Part shown: piece by piece, positions 31,501 through 43,161 of the stretch | How the letters are laid out: every line of letters starts with the position of its first letter | Numbering within the stretch: position 1 is the stretch's first letter | Source of the DNA: Microvelia longipes | Taxonomy: Eukaryota > Arthropoda > Insecta > Hemiptera > Veliidae | Assembly: GCA_018340805.1 (NCBI GenBank) | Contig: JACMZG010001911.1 | Span: forward strand, 38,352,798-38,416,797 | DNA: 64,000 nt | Direction: 5' to 3' | Made by a program: the position numbers and the translations under genes | Notes under the pieces: generated by a model | What the model was told of the DNA's origin: nothing | Seen by the model: only the letters and a program-made list of their open reading frames with translations | The model's database searches: none

Positions 31501-33523
31501 CCTGTGTAAAAGAAATGAGGCAGAGGCCCACTGAATAGGAATCTGTAATATATCAAATTACATGATAAATATAAAAATTATTAATTGAATAATAATAATG
31601 AATATTATTAATGCATGTATGGTAATCAGATTACCATACATGCCAGACGATTACCAACAAAATAATTAGGTATTTAAACACTCAGTGGTCGACTTAGTGA
31701 GGGTAGAAACCAATTGTATTGCTATAGCTCCGAACAGAGCTGAGTAATCAGGTTGATGTATTTGAAAAGTACCACCCTGTATAAGCTTTACATAAGACCA
31801 AATCAAATACTTAAATTTTAAATGCCTAGTCAAAGAATCCCTAAATGCTATTATAATAAACTAATTAAGTAGTCCTTAATTTGCTCAGATGGGATATTCA
31901 TTATGCTCATGTCAAACTTAGAGGTATTTATTTTGCTCTCCTGGTATCATAGTTATTAGAAGATGGTCATCAGTAAGAAGGTCATTTGGCATTCACCAAC
32001 ATGAGTGTAATAAGAAATCTAAAAGAAGCTTCGGTAAGTATATAAAATGTAATGAACTAAAGTGTCCAATGTGCACTTAGTTACTTAAAAACCAACACTA
32101 AATCCGGTTTTAAAAAGTTATATGGGTCAAAAGGTCACAAAAATCAGTGGCTATGGCTTGAAGGTCAATAAAGGCCATTATAAAAATTATTCCTCATACA
32201 ATCATCTAAAGTTAGCCATTTTTGGACTAAAGCACAAAGCTAGGAAAAATATTTTAAAAAATAATGAAAAGTCATAAAGAATTATGAATTTTTGAAAACA
32301 CTTGTAAATCGGGCCATCTTTGAAGGTCAATATTGACCTCTGACCTTGACCAATCTTAACAAAATTGGTGTTGTTGAAACCAGAATTGTTCACCTATAAA
32401 TTTTATAACAAAAAAGTTTTCCCTAACACCAATATTTTTTGAGTAATTGTTGAAAAACTGAAAAAATAAATAAATTTGGTACAGGTCCCCTCCCCAAAGA
32501 AACTCCAGTGGGGAGGCGGGTAATTTTTGGAGAAAACTTCCATAGGGTGCCCCAACATCTGGCAAAAAGTTCACATAGTCCCTTTTTTTCTGACTATTGC
32601 CATTCTTTAGTCTACATTGACTGGGTATACGGTTTAACAGTAACCTTTGTGAGTGCATTATACTTGCTTTATCAGTGCTCTAGTCCAAAAAAAGTTAATC
32701 ATCTTAATCTATCATATTATAAAAATCAACTTACCCAAAAAGTGCAAATGCTGCTAGGCTGTCTTTATTAAAATGTTTTAAATTTGCCCCACTAGCAACC
32801 AATTGAGAAGTTAAATTTCCTAGACTTACAATAATCAAACTGAAAGTTTTAAAATTAATTAATTAAGATAATAAGAATTTTATTTCCTTAATATTCTTCT
32901 CTACAACTATAATTTTTGTATATAAAAAAGTCTAAAGTCAACCATTTGGCTGTTGAATCCATGAGCCAGCCACAGAGTTTTCAACCACTGTGGTCACTGT
33001 TACAAAATGAGTTGTTCAACCACCTGACTCCCACCTTTAGAAGACACCTTTCTGTGACTTCTGTGAATACCAAATATAATCATGAGGGTGCTAGAGGCCA
33101 CTTCACCTCCACATGACTGTTGTCCAATCAGTTTGTCATATTACTAGTTTATATAAGTGGCATATTGCAATTATATAAGCGAATTTTCAACTTATTAGAC
33201 AAATGATTTGTTTACATTATGTTATATATATATGTCAATTGATAAAACCGGTACTAATGCTAATAATGTATTTTAAACTTCATGTTTGTGTTAACCATAC
33301 ATAATTGTACATGTATATAAAATTTCAGCCTGATCAAACTATTTTTTGAAATTTTCACTGATTCATAATTTTGGGTTAATGATGTCACACATATTTCAAA
33401 TTAATAAAATTGATTTTAGTACCAAGTTTTATTCCAATCTGAGAAAGCATTTAAAAGTTATTATGCCCCATAAAAACGTCTATAAACAAAAATTTTTGTG
33501 CATACATACATACACACACATAG

Positions 33524-33565
<42 letters not shown>

Positions 33566-34126
33566 CATACACATTATAAACCTCAAAAATATGTTTATAT
33601 TCTTGATCTTGATCAGTAAGTCCCACCTCCCTCTTTTATGACCCCAATCTCATTTGCTCATTTTTCTAGGAAAATACCTTTTTTAAGTTACTTTAACATG
33701 TGTTTTAAGTAATGTCATACATATTCTACTAGGTACGATCATAAAGCATCTTATGCTAGTGTGTAAGATCACTTTTTAAGTAATATAAAAGAGTAGAGTA
33801 GCTGATCAGTGTAGAAGAGAATCAAATTAAATTTATTTTATCTAACAATATTAAGTAACTCCAGAGAACCTCATACATTACTTTTTTAACATTTTTGATA
33901 ATTAATAATAATTATGGGATAATTTAGATATTAATATTCATAAAAAAGATACTTGAGAAAAAGCTTTGTTTTAAGTAGGCCATCCAGGGTTAGAGATTAA
34001 TCAAGATTACATAATCAAACGTTACCTTGTTATGGATTTTGTTTTCAATGGATTTATTTGTAACTGTCTTAAATAATAATTTATAAAATCTAAAATAGTC
34101 TGATTCACAGGCTTCGAAAGAACCAT
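28544..34126 (-). CDS. PXMP2-like peroxisomal membrane protein (Mpv17/PMP22 family), minus-strand paralogue
   Basis: Coding exons in transcript order: 34126-34026, 32839-32735, 31542-31383, 30021-29902, 28645-28544. The total is 588 bp (195 residues plus TGA); all junctions are GT-AG and in frame. The protein starts MVLSKPVNQTILDF and carries the family's GPLPHFFY segment and the motif FINLTFVPPL-FRVLFVN-FFW near the C-terminus. PXMP2/PMP22 proteins are four-helix membrane proteins of about 195 residues; mammalian PXMP2 forms a small-solute channel in the peroxisomal membrane. Exons 1, 3 and 4 are exactly as long (101, 160, 120 bp) as in the plus-strand paralogue; exon 2 is 9 bp longer and the C-terminal tail differs. 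Peroxisomal rather than mitochondrial location is inferred from closer resemblance to PXMP2 than to Mpv17. Confidence 0.92.
28880..29290 (+). repeat. diverged R1-like repeat, copy D
   Basis: Matches 33110-33475 through several blocks (AGTTTGTCATATTACTAGTT, a TGATTTGTTTACATTATG block, GTTAACCATACATA, GACATCACACATA). Some blocks also resemble the R1 copies at 1020 and 53040. It lies in intron 4 of the minus-strand PXMP2-like gene. Confidence 0.7.
31613..31643. repeat. perfect 14-bp hairpin
   Basis: GCATGTATGGTAAT, a 3-nt loop (CAG), then the exact reverse complement. It lies 71 bp upstream of exon 3 of the minus-strand PXMP2-like gene, within intron 2. Confidence 0.9.
32324..32351 (-). promoter_or_regulatory. 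cluster of AGGTCA nuclear-receptor half-sites (perfect DR1)
   Basis: The plus strand reads AGGTCA-ATAT-TGACCT then C-TGACCT-TGACC. Positions 32334-32346 on the minus strand are a perfect direct repeat with one spacer base (AGGTCA G AGGTCA); 32324-32339 is an inverted repeat with a 4-bp spacer. DR1 is the classic site for HNF4- and RXR-type receptors. The cluster lies in intron 2 of the minus-strand PXMP2-like gene. Regulatory use is inferred; the surrounding DNA may itself be a repeat. Confidence 0.4.
33110..33475 (+). repeat. diverged R1-like repeat, copy E
   Basis: Second member of the pair with 28880-29290, same orientation. It is followed by a CA-rich tract and a (TA)n microsatellite at about 33529-33562. 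It lies in intron 1 of the minus-strand PXMP2-like gene. Confidence 0.7.
33526..33563. repeat. (TA)n microsatellite
   Basis: An uninterrupted TA run follows a CATACATACACACACA tract, at the tail of repeat copy E. Confidence 0.95.
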
Positions 34127-34511
34127 TTTCAACAACTTTCACTATAAAACTATAAAAAAGAAATGACCATAAAGTCGCTTAATTGTTACACAACAAGTGG
34201 TTGTTATTATTTTTGTTTATATTTATAATTTATAATCTCTTATCTATTAATAACTATCGATAGATCGAAAATTATTGTTTTATTAATCGATTGTTGAAAC
34301 TGTTCCATCCTCTTACAGTAGATCGGTTTAGTAGATCGGTTTTTACCTATCGATCGAAAATACTATCGATAGTTTTAAACAATAGACCCCTCCAATTATT
34401 AAAGTTCATTTGATAAGAAATCGAGTGATAAGTAACTTTTTTAAGATTTTAAATAGTTTTTATTAAAATTTCCAAACGTTTAGATTCCTGTTTTTTAGAT
34501 CTATTGTAAAA
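34127..34511. promoter_or_regulatory. shared bidirectional promoter with DRE motifs
   Basis: 385 bp separate the two start codons of the head-to-head PXMP2-like genes. Two perfect TATCGATA palindromes lie at 34255-34262 and 34364-34371, with a near match (TATCGATC) at 34348-34355 and two AGTAGATCGGTTT repeats between them (about 34318-34343). TATCGATA is the DRE/DREF core element of insect housekeeping promoters, often found between divergent genes. No TATA box was identified. The transcription starts are not visible. Confidence 0.72.
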
Positions 34512-37500
34512 ATGATTCTATCCAAGCCATTAAAGCGTAATCTTTTAGACTTTATTAGTTTTTATTTGAATCATTTGTATATTCATCCTTTGAGGACAAA
34601 GGCAATTACAAGGTAATAGTAATTATGTACATATTATAAGTATCAGTTACTTACAGTTCTTATTAGCGTTGAAATTATGTAGGGGATTTTTAATTAAAAC
34701 TATTTTTACATTGAGACTGCCTAACTAATGGCAATATCAATCGTTTCTTAATCATTTAGTACGTTCACACACACTTTAGATCCGCGTATCGTATAGAGTA
34801 CGATCTCTCAATACGGTAATTTAAGCTGTATGAACCATGCGGAGGGGATACGATCGCATACGCTAGAACTAGGCAGATGGAATCTCCCGATACGCTGTCT
34901 TTTTGTGTGTGTACCTTTAGAGACGATCGTATTTAACGGATAACCTTCTCGTCGAACTTTTATTTCACTTTATTTCACTTCTATATAACCGTTTTTGATC
35001 AAATAACTTTTGGAATATTATTTTTTTTAGTGTAACTCTATTATTACGCAAAGAAATCACAATTTAATTAAATATATTTTTTGTTTTAAACTTCCTTATA
35101 ACCAAAAGTGAAGGTTCACTAAACAAGACACCATGTTTTGGCGGGATCAGTTATCACTCGATCGACTAAACAAATACGCTGCAAGAACCGTGAAGTTAGT
35201 TGACCGTATTGCATACGTATTCTATACGATCCGCGGATCTAGAGTGTGTGTGAACGTACTAATTGACAATTTTCAGCCATGGTTTTACATCAGCTTTAAC
35301 AACTCCTTAAAACCCCAATTTCTTAACCCCATACTTCTAAGTCTAAAATGTAAAATCATACTCAACTGGGAAGGCTTCCGTGGCTATTTTCATGAAGATT
35401 TAGGTCTTTGGTGAGAGACCTCGTCAATGTAGAAGCTGAATCTGATGTAAGAGATCATGTATGTGTTCACTATGTTCTACAAACTAAAAACTGATCCTTC
35501 TGTACTGCCCTCCTTAGCATACTTACCATATTCGACATTTTTATCAAAATTGAGTTATTTATTTTACGCGGTTCTTTATGGCATTTAGATGGAAAAGAAA
35601 CCTTTATTGAGGCCAAAAATGTAATAATCAGATAAAAAATTAGGTTTTAAGTAAAACATTTACTGAATAAATATACTTTTTACATCCCAGCTCCAAAGTT
35701 GAGGGTTCAATATCTCAGTTTGTCAAAAATGCAGATACGGTAAGTATGCTAAGGGGGGCAGTGTAGATAAACAACATTAACATTATTTATATTTAACTAT
35801 GTTTATGTTTATATATGTGTAGTCTTAGTGGCCGAGGTTAGAACATGATAAGAGACCCTCCCGCAAAAAAACAAATAAATTTCCTTTTAAAGTAAAAATT
35901 GTTGAATATTTATTTAGGATTGGTCCATAACCATTTTTGTAGAACTTATTTTATACAGTATTTTCTTAATGTCCTATACATCTCCTTTCTACACACCCAA
36001 TAAAGAATGCATTGTATTCTTCAAAGGTGGGTCACTTATAATGCTCTTAGGCCATGGTAGAAAGAACGGTAACGCACCACCCAAAACAAAGGAAATATGA
36101 TGTAAATGTTTGTTTTGGTGGTTCCATTGTAATACATAATGGACTATACACATCGTTTATAATTCGGTAAATAACCCACCCTATATTAAAAAGATATGTG
36201 TCGGGGAATTTATTTGCTTTGATTTTGCGAGTTGAGCTCTTATTGTAACACAACTACTCTTGAAGTATGTTTTGCATCCTTCTTCGGGTTTGTAGAAAGG
36301 CTTTGGGGCTTTAGGTTTCACATATACAAGGAAGATTAAAATGGGGTGTTATGGAACCCCCTTTAATAAATGTTATAAAATTGTTGTAATAAAATGTCAG
36401 GTAAAATACATTTTTAATCATTATTAAAAATTAATTTTTTGAAATAGTTTTAAATCTATCGTATTTGTTGTGTCATGTTCTTCTCCTACAAAATTTCTTG
36501 AGAATTTTGTGGATAATTTTACTACTATCTTTAATTTTTTAATTTTAGTGCTGTGATTTCAAGTTTAGGAAATATCACATCTCAAATAATATCTGGTGGT
36601 AAATCATTTAATCAAGACAGTCTAATAGCGTTTGCATTGTTTGGGTATGATTTTTAATTTCTTTTTTTTAGTTTATAGATGTATGTTTTAGCAAATTTCC
36701 TTTGGAATGCTTGCTTTCAAGTGCAAGCGTTCCATTCATGATGCTTTAGGTTTATGGGACATATTTGTACAGTAGAACCAGGTAAGGTAACTCTCATGCT
36801 GTATAAAATGTGTAGAAACTCTAATCATGCTACCCAAGAGATGGCGTTACTGTTGCTTCCTTATACTCCCCATTATAAACCCGGACCAGTTTTATATTGG
36901 TCCACTGTATTCCTGCCAATAACCATTAGCGAGCTAATATTTTAAATTTATTTTTTATTTCAGTTATTATTTTTTTATTCCTAGCATATGGAGAGGGAGA
37001 GTGGATATGTAAAAAAAAGAGGGGGGGGGGAGAGGTTTTTGCTAAAAGGGGGGCGTTATTTCATTATAAGGAGGATTTTAAAGGAAAAAAGTTTTGACTT
37101 ATTAGGATATCAGCAAGTACAAGGACCTCACATAACCCTACAGGCAAAGGACTGATTTAAGTACCTGGTAGCACTTATACTTTTCTGACAATTTGCATGG
37201 ATTTTTCTAAGGATATGCACTATAACATTTTGTAGATTAGCATTAATTGTGCTTTATATGACAATAATAAATATATGACTTAAAGATGAGCATAGATTTG
37301 TGCAACCTATGTTAAAAAGCTTATTTCCTTTGAAAAAGTAAAGGGCTACATGTAGCATAAAGCTAAGCAAGAACTGAAAAGGTACACAAGAAAGCAAGCA
37401 TTCAAAGATCCACCACTCCAGAATTTGTTATGTATATGTGGTTGCACTCAGTGCTGCTTATTCTGTTAGTACCCACTAATTTGATTAATTGATTTAGAAA

Positions 37501-40500
37501 TTACAGAAGGACCCCCTTCGGTAATTTCTAAATCAATTTAATCACGCAAGTCTATAATGTGCATTACTCTATAGTACTTTGGCATGTCTCTAGATTAGTT
37601 TTCCAAAACTATTAAATGTGTTAACTTACACTACAATTACATACACAGATACGAATTATTCTAAAATAATTAGTTTAAATATTTCATAAGATAGTTTAAT
37701 GTTTTTGTTCCTTTTTTCCAACAATTTTAGTGTTAAAATAATTGTTTCTGTTTAATTGCTTTTAGGTTTCTGTTTAGCGGTCCTCTTCCTCACTACTTTT
37801 ACTCAGGTTTAGAAACATTTTTGCCTTCAACATCCACTGGCGCTTTACTTAAACTAGCTTGCGAAAGACTTCTATTCACTCCCCTCTATCAAGCTTTCTC
37901 ACTTTATATATTGGCTAGATTTGAAGTATGTATTGCCTTTGATTATTCTAAATAATTATACTCCCACTATAATTTTCGATATGGTAACAGGACTAAAAAT
38001 TAGCTTGAAGGGAGAAAATGCAATGCTTGTAATACAGTAAAAGGGAAGAAAAAAAGTCCCTACAACTGCAAGGGGGATGACTTGTAGGTGGGGGTGACTC
38101 AGGTTATTTTACCCACCCCTCCGCTCTTGTGATCTTAGTTGCTTCTTATCTTATTTCTTTTATTCAACAACTATTTTTTACTAAATTTGTTCACTTCTTT
38201 TTACATAAACAGTGTTTCTTTTAATATTCTTATTTGATAGCATTCTTTCATACTCAATCTAAATTATATTATTATTATTTTAATTTCTACCGGGATAAAA
38301 CTTATTTTTTACAAAAATACAGTAAAAACAAAAGACTCACAATAATTATATACAATTAATAATATTTATTACAATAATTAATAATAAAATTAAAAATAAA
38401 TGTAATGAAGTAGAGGCAGGTGAGAAAGTCTGATATCAATTTTTTTGCCAATCTCTAATTATTTATGGTAGTCACTTTCATAAATGATCCTAGACTAAAT
38501 TTATTGACCGTCAATAAATGAAAGACATTATTTTTTGTGACTTGTTATAAGCTAATTAAAAAAATAAAATTATAAAATAAAGTAGGTATTAATGAAAAAC
38601 CACATCTCTCAAATTCAAAAATAAATTGTGACACAGCTGTTTTCTTTTTTCTAATTCATTTAATAAACTTATGTAATTTGGTCTTGATCTTGATATTAAT
38701 TTTTTACTACTTCTATTTTAATGTCGTTTACATTATTAGTTGGCCCTATAGGGGCAATGAGCCGGTTTTGCAGGAACAGACAAGATTCTGACAGCGTTTT
38801 GTTTTTAACATGACAATATTCAATACATCCATAGACAAATCATCAATAGTGTGTATGAACTTGTATACTAAATTATGTGAAAACTTAATGAATTAAACAA
38901 AGTTCTGAGTGCAATTAAAAAGATTTTTAAATAGATCAGGACACGTGCGTTTAGAGCCCCACGTCAGGGGGTTGTTCTGTGGTTATCCTGTGATATCACC
39001 CAAGTACCTGTAGGTTTTTTCTTCCGAAGTTGGACGCCTACTGCCTCTATTAAAGCAGCTGTTTTTTCTTGTCGAAAGTTTTAGTGCCTGGGGTGTAGTG
39101 TGTTTAAAATTAACCTCTAGGTACTACTAGAGTTATCATGAGCTGCCTACATCAGATTGATACAAATTGAAACACCAAGAATTATATTTTAAAGCTAAAA
39201 GTGTAAATTTATGCCAGGATTCAAGTTCTATTCAGTTTCTGCTCGTTGCATTTGTCTGTGACAGTCACATAATGGCAAAACCTAATCATAAGTCAATTTG
39301 AACAGTTTACTTGTTTCATCTAATTCTTTCTGAGATCACAATCTTAAGTTTTTCTTCTAATATTATTATAAGAACTTACTAAAGGTCATATCCAATTTTA
39401 TGATTTCTTATACTAGTGACATCGTTATGGTACAAAAATACTTGTAATACTGTATCTAAATTACACCAGTCATTTCTTGGCTTACTTGAATTATCTCCTG
39501 AAACACAACTGTTTTTTTTTACTTTTCTTCATTTATACTGTAGTTATAAAGAAAACGTATTGTGTTTGCAAAAAATCTGAAGCGAGGATTACACCTGAAT
39601 TATCCATTTCAAGTGTTTTAATAACCTCTTGAATGGGTTTCACAAAGTTATTTGTCTGTATGTGTGTCTATTATCATCGTGAAGTGAACCTATTGGTGTA
39701 GTTGTGCTATCTGAAAAATAATATTCTTATGGCTCAGCAAACTTTTTGAAAGTTCATATTCATGGACAAATGCTTTGTTAAATTTGAGATTTGGCACCCA
39801 TGTAGTCATATATAAAACTAACATATGTGGGAAGTTTCATTTCATTATTAGCTGTAGTTCAATTTTTATCAAATGACTTGTATACGTTTTTTAAAAAATA
39901 AAATAAAAAAATAACCCAATTGAGTTGAATATTTAGTACATATTTATTTATGTAATAAATAAGTATTAGTTTTCATACGGCTAGTATATCTATGGTTATT
40001 GTTGGCTCATAAAAGTTAAGCTGCATTGAGCGACATCATTGCCTGGATGAGTAACCACTGGAAATAAAATGAGTATATTTACTGTCTGAGGACGTGGGTA
40101 GCAAGTCCGAAGTACGCTGTCATTGGATGTATGGATGTAAGGAGGAAAAGTTCCAAATAATAAGTAAAATTGTTATTCTTTGTTATGTTTGCTTATATTT
40201 CAGAAAAAGACTCATGAGGAATCAGTGGAGTCAATGGAGAAGCTATACATGTCAGTGCTAATTGCAAACTTGAAATATAGGACACTGTTTCAGTTCATTA
40301 ACATGTACTTTGTCCCTCCTATGGTATGTTTATAGAATCTTTTTATTTCTACTTTTTATTATTTAACTGGCCTAGAATTTTTTAATTTGCAATTCAAAGT
40401 CTGTAACAACCTTCTCACCACCACTGATTTGAGAAATTTATAAGAAATTGAATTGAAGAAATTGTAAAGAAATTGATTACAAAAGGCTGATCAAGGTTAT

Positions 40501-41564
40501 AATATGTATATGGGTTTCTTATTTTTTTCTAATTTTAACTATTTATCTTTACATTTTTTCTTGAAGTGATTTATTTTAAGCTAGCTCGTTTAAATGAAAT
40601 GTGCACATCCATACATACGTTCTTACGAACACCATTCTTTTTTTGGGATCTGTATACACTGAAACGTTGAGATTTGGTAATAAAAAGTGGGCGTTGCGTT
40701 TTTGCTGATGTAATGCTTCTTTCTCGTTTTTGGAGGTAGGGATGCAAAACAACTAAGTAGTAAAACAATAAACTGTTATTTATTATCAATATTTCAAATT
40801 TATTGCATTTATAATCGTGTAATTATCTTTTGTCATTAATTAAATTTGTTTGAACTAAAATTAGATAAATAAATAACTATTGTAATGTATTCCCATGATA
40901 TTCTTTTTGAAAGGGAACCATAACAATTAAAATTCTTTTACTTTTTCACTATTTAATTATGTTGTTATTATAAAAGATTATCTAGTATACTACATAATCT
41001 TTGGTTATTATGTGTTAACTATGTTATTGAACATATATTTATTTACTGCCATAGTAAATATATTACTTATATTCTTTTTACATTTTCAATTTTTGTTTTA
41101 GTATAATAACATGGTAAGAGTAGCATTTAATATAGTAAAATTGTTTGAGTAACATTATATCATATTCTTAGAGTAACATTTAACATACTATCTATCACAT
41201 TGTGAGAGTAATATTTAATATAGTATCACAATGTGAGAATAACATCTGATATTACATTGTTAGAGTAACATTTAATATACTATTACATTGTGAGAGTAAC
41301 ATTTAATATAGTATCACAATGTGAGAGCAACATCTGATATTACATTGTTAGAGTTACATTTAATATACTATTACATTGTGAGAGTAACATTTAATATAGT
41401 ATCACAATGTGAGAGTAACATTTAATATAATATCACATTATTAGAATAACATTTTTTTTATTTTGTTTCAGTTCAGGGTTTTATTTGTTAATCTTGTTGG
41501 ATTTTTTTGGACAATTTACATTGCTTTGAAAAGGAAACAGGCTGAAGAAAGCAAAAAAAGATAG
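34512..41564 (+). CDS. PXMP2-like peroxisomal membrane protein (Mpv17/PMP22 family), plus-strand paralogue
   Basis: Coding exons: 34512-34612, 36549-36644, 37766-37925, 40204-40323, 41472-41564. The total is 570 bp, 189 residues plus TAG; all introns are GT-AG. The protein starts MILSKPLKRNLLDF, has the GPLPHYFYSGLE segment in exon 3 and the family signature FINMYFVPPM then FRVLFVNLVGFFW across exons 4 and 5, and ends in a basic tail (KRKQAEESKKR). Length and order of segments fit four transmembrane helices as in PXMP2. The role is inferred from the family: passage of small solutes across the peroxisomal membrane. Intron positions equal those of the divergent paralogue at 28544-34126, so the pair arose by inverted duplication after the introns were in place. 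Introns carry several MITE-like insertions and a minisatellite. Confidence 0.93.
34759..35259. mobile_element. 501-bp MITE with long terminal inverted repeats
   Basis: The left end reads GTACGTTCACACACAC followed by a GATCCGCG block; the right end is its reverse complement for about 40 bp with a few mismatches. It is flanked by TA on both sides (34757-34758 and 35260-35261). No transposase reading frame is present; the open frame from 35133 crosses the right end and continues outside, so it is not a gene. A TA duplication suggests a Tc1/mariner-like mover, though the flanks (TTA / TAA) leave some ambiguity. It lies in intron 1 of the plus-strand PXMP2-like gene. Confidence 0.85.
35504..35763. 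mobile_element. 260-bp MITE
   Basis: Terminal inverted repeats of about 35 bp: ACTGCCCTCCTTAGCATACT at the left end, and the complementary AGTATGCTAAGGGGGGCAGT at the right, with one mismatch in these 20. The match continues inward through TTACC and the CATTTTT block. The interior is non-coding. It lies in intron 1 of the plus-strand PXMP2-like gene, 244 bp from the 501-bp MITE. Target duplication not resolved. Confidence 0.82.
37483..37543. repeat. near-perfect 22-bp hairpin
   Basis: 37483-37504 pairs with 37521-37543 with a single extra base, and the centre adds a GAAGG/CCTTC stem. It lies 222 bp upstream of exon 3 of the plus-strand PXMP2-like gene. Confidence 0.85.
39520..40135 (-). repeat. 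dispersed repeat family R1, copy B
   Basis: The reverse complement matches 53270-53845 closely, including TATATATGACTACATG, a GATAATTCAGGTG-type block and the CA-rich block before it. It lies in intron 3 of the plus-strand PXMP2-like gene, ending about 70 bp before exon 4. Confidence 0.8.
41150..41455. repeat. minisatellite with higher-order structure
   Basis: Units of 31 bp (GAGAGTAACATTTAATATAG plus a TATCACAATGT end) alternate with a 26-bp variant. The 31+26+31 block repeats as an 88-bp higher-order unit (for example GAGAGTAAC at 41292 and again at 41380). It lies in the last intron of the plus-strand PXMP2-like gene, ending about 15 bp before the last-exon acceptor. Confidence 0.9.
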
Positions 41565-42295
41565 AATTATCTTGCTAATTTGCTTTAATCATTGTTATTT
41601 TATTTACTGTTGTTGTATACACTTGTTATCCGAGTGTTTTTAGGGTAAAATTAATGTGTAATGTCATTTTAAGAAAAGGGTGAAATGGAAGAAGAAAGTA
41701 AACCAGAATCCCTCTGTAGACATTAAGGGTGTAAAAATAGTGGTTCCTGTTTTAAACAAGAGTTGTGCTCGTTGAAAGTTTAAGCTATTTTTGCACCATT
41801 GAGATTTTTGTCTTTACTTTTGCAAAATTCTGATTGCTGTGTAAATTATTTTTGAGAAAAAAGCTGTGTTAATTTTATTTTATTATTCATACTTCCATGG
41901 CATTGATATCATAAATGAAAACTTTTTTGGCACAGAATTAACACACATTTGAGACTCTGACAGTGATAAGAGATAATAGGCACTCATGTGCACAAATAGT
42001 GTTCTTTAGACTGATAAAACAGTTTAAAATTTTTCCTTATTGAGTGAACTTCCTTTTCTATTTCCATTTCCCCCCTTTCAAAATTATTTAAAGTAGTATA
42101 ATATTTAAGGACTATAGATTGGGGAGTAAATAGTGCATGTAGATATAATCATATTTGTTGTATGATTAATTATATGTATTAATCAAAATCAATTTTACAA
42201 TTGGAAAAGGGAATTTAATTAAATAGTGGTTAATTAATTTGTAGCTTTTATATTTGTTTTAAGTTTTTATTCTATTAAATGTGAAGACCTGGGAA

Positions 42296-42538
42296 AGAGA
42301 GGGGGAGAGAACATTCTGTTATATTTTGGCATGTACTCTTGAAAATTATGATAAAATAATTATTACTCATGAAAATTAAATAAACAATTAAATTAAATTT
42401 AATAAATATAATGTATAAAAAGCTCTTCTTAAAAATAATGTAATCTTTTATCTAATTTTCATGAGTAATAATGATTTTATCATAATTTTCAAGAGTGCAT
42501 GCCAAGATGTAACAAAATGTTCTCCTCCCCCCTTCTCA
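42296..42538. mobile_element. foldback/MITE element with about 85-bp inverted arms
   Basis: Arms at about 42296-42378 and 42453-42538 are reverse complements with only a few mismatches; a shared core is CTCTTGAAAATTATGATAAA. The central spacer is about 75 bp. The outer part is G-rich on one side and C-rich on the other. A partly similar G-rich stretch occurs at about 37018-37080, possibly a fragment of the same family. Confidence 0.82.
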
Positions 42539-42842
42539 GCTCTTTATAATGAAATTTTTTAGCAATATAGAAATTTTGACTAATATAGTTTACCCTTGCC
42601 CTTTTTAACATTGCCCATATTAATTAGATACATATAGTAATACAATTTTATGCTATTGTACTTGTAGTAATATATTTTTTTAAAATCTGGCATGGCAGTT
42701 AAGGCTGTATTTAAAGGTGCTGTCTGAATGACAAAAGTATAGAAGATTATACATGTTTAAAACTGTGAATATATTACTTTTACTTCTTTCATTCTCTTAA
42801 AATAATACTTAAAATTATAGTGGTATCACTTGTAATTACTGT

Positions 42843-42882
42843 TGTAAACACTAGCTTCATGTATATGAAGCTAGTGTTTACA
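42843..42882. repeat. perfect 18-bp hairpin
   Basis: TGTAAACACTAGCTTCAT (42843-42860), loop GTAT, then the exact reverse complement (42865-42882). Intergenic. Confidence 0.93.
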
Positions 42883-43161
42883 AATGTCACCAATTTTTTT
42901 AACTTTTTGGTTGGGGCTCTAAAAAATAGTTAGATTAGATTTAAATCTTATAAAATTAAAAATATATCATTATGTTGCGAGTTGGAGGCCTTATATCCAA
43001 AAATAAATTATGGAAAGGCCTTAAATTGTTTTTTTTTAGATTAGGGTATACCAAAGAACACAATGTTCCACAAAATATTTTATGTAATATTAGAATTAAA
43101 ATAAGTATATGTGACTTGTGATGTATTAATGACTAAATTGTAATGATTATTATGTGTGTAG

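Noticed and set aside
35133..35414. 93-codon plus-strand open frame
   Set aside because: It starts inside the 501-bp MITE, runs through its inverted terminus and continues into unrelated flanking DNA.
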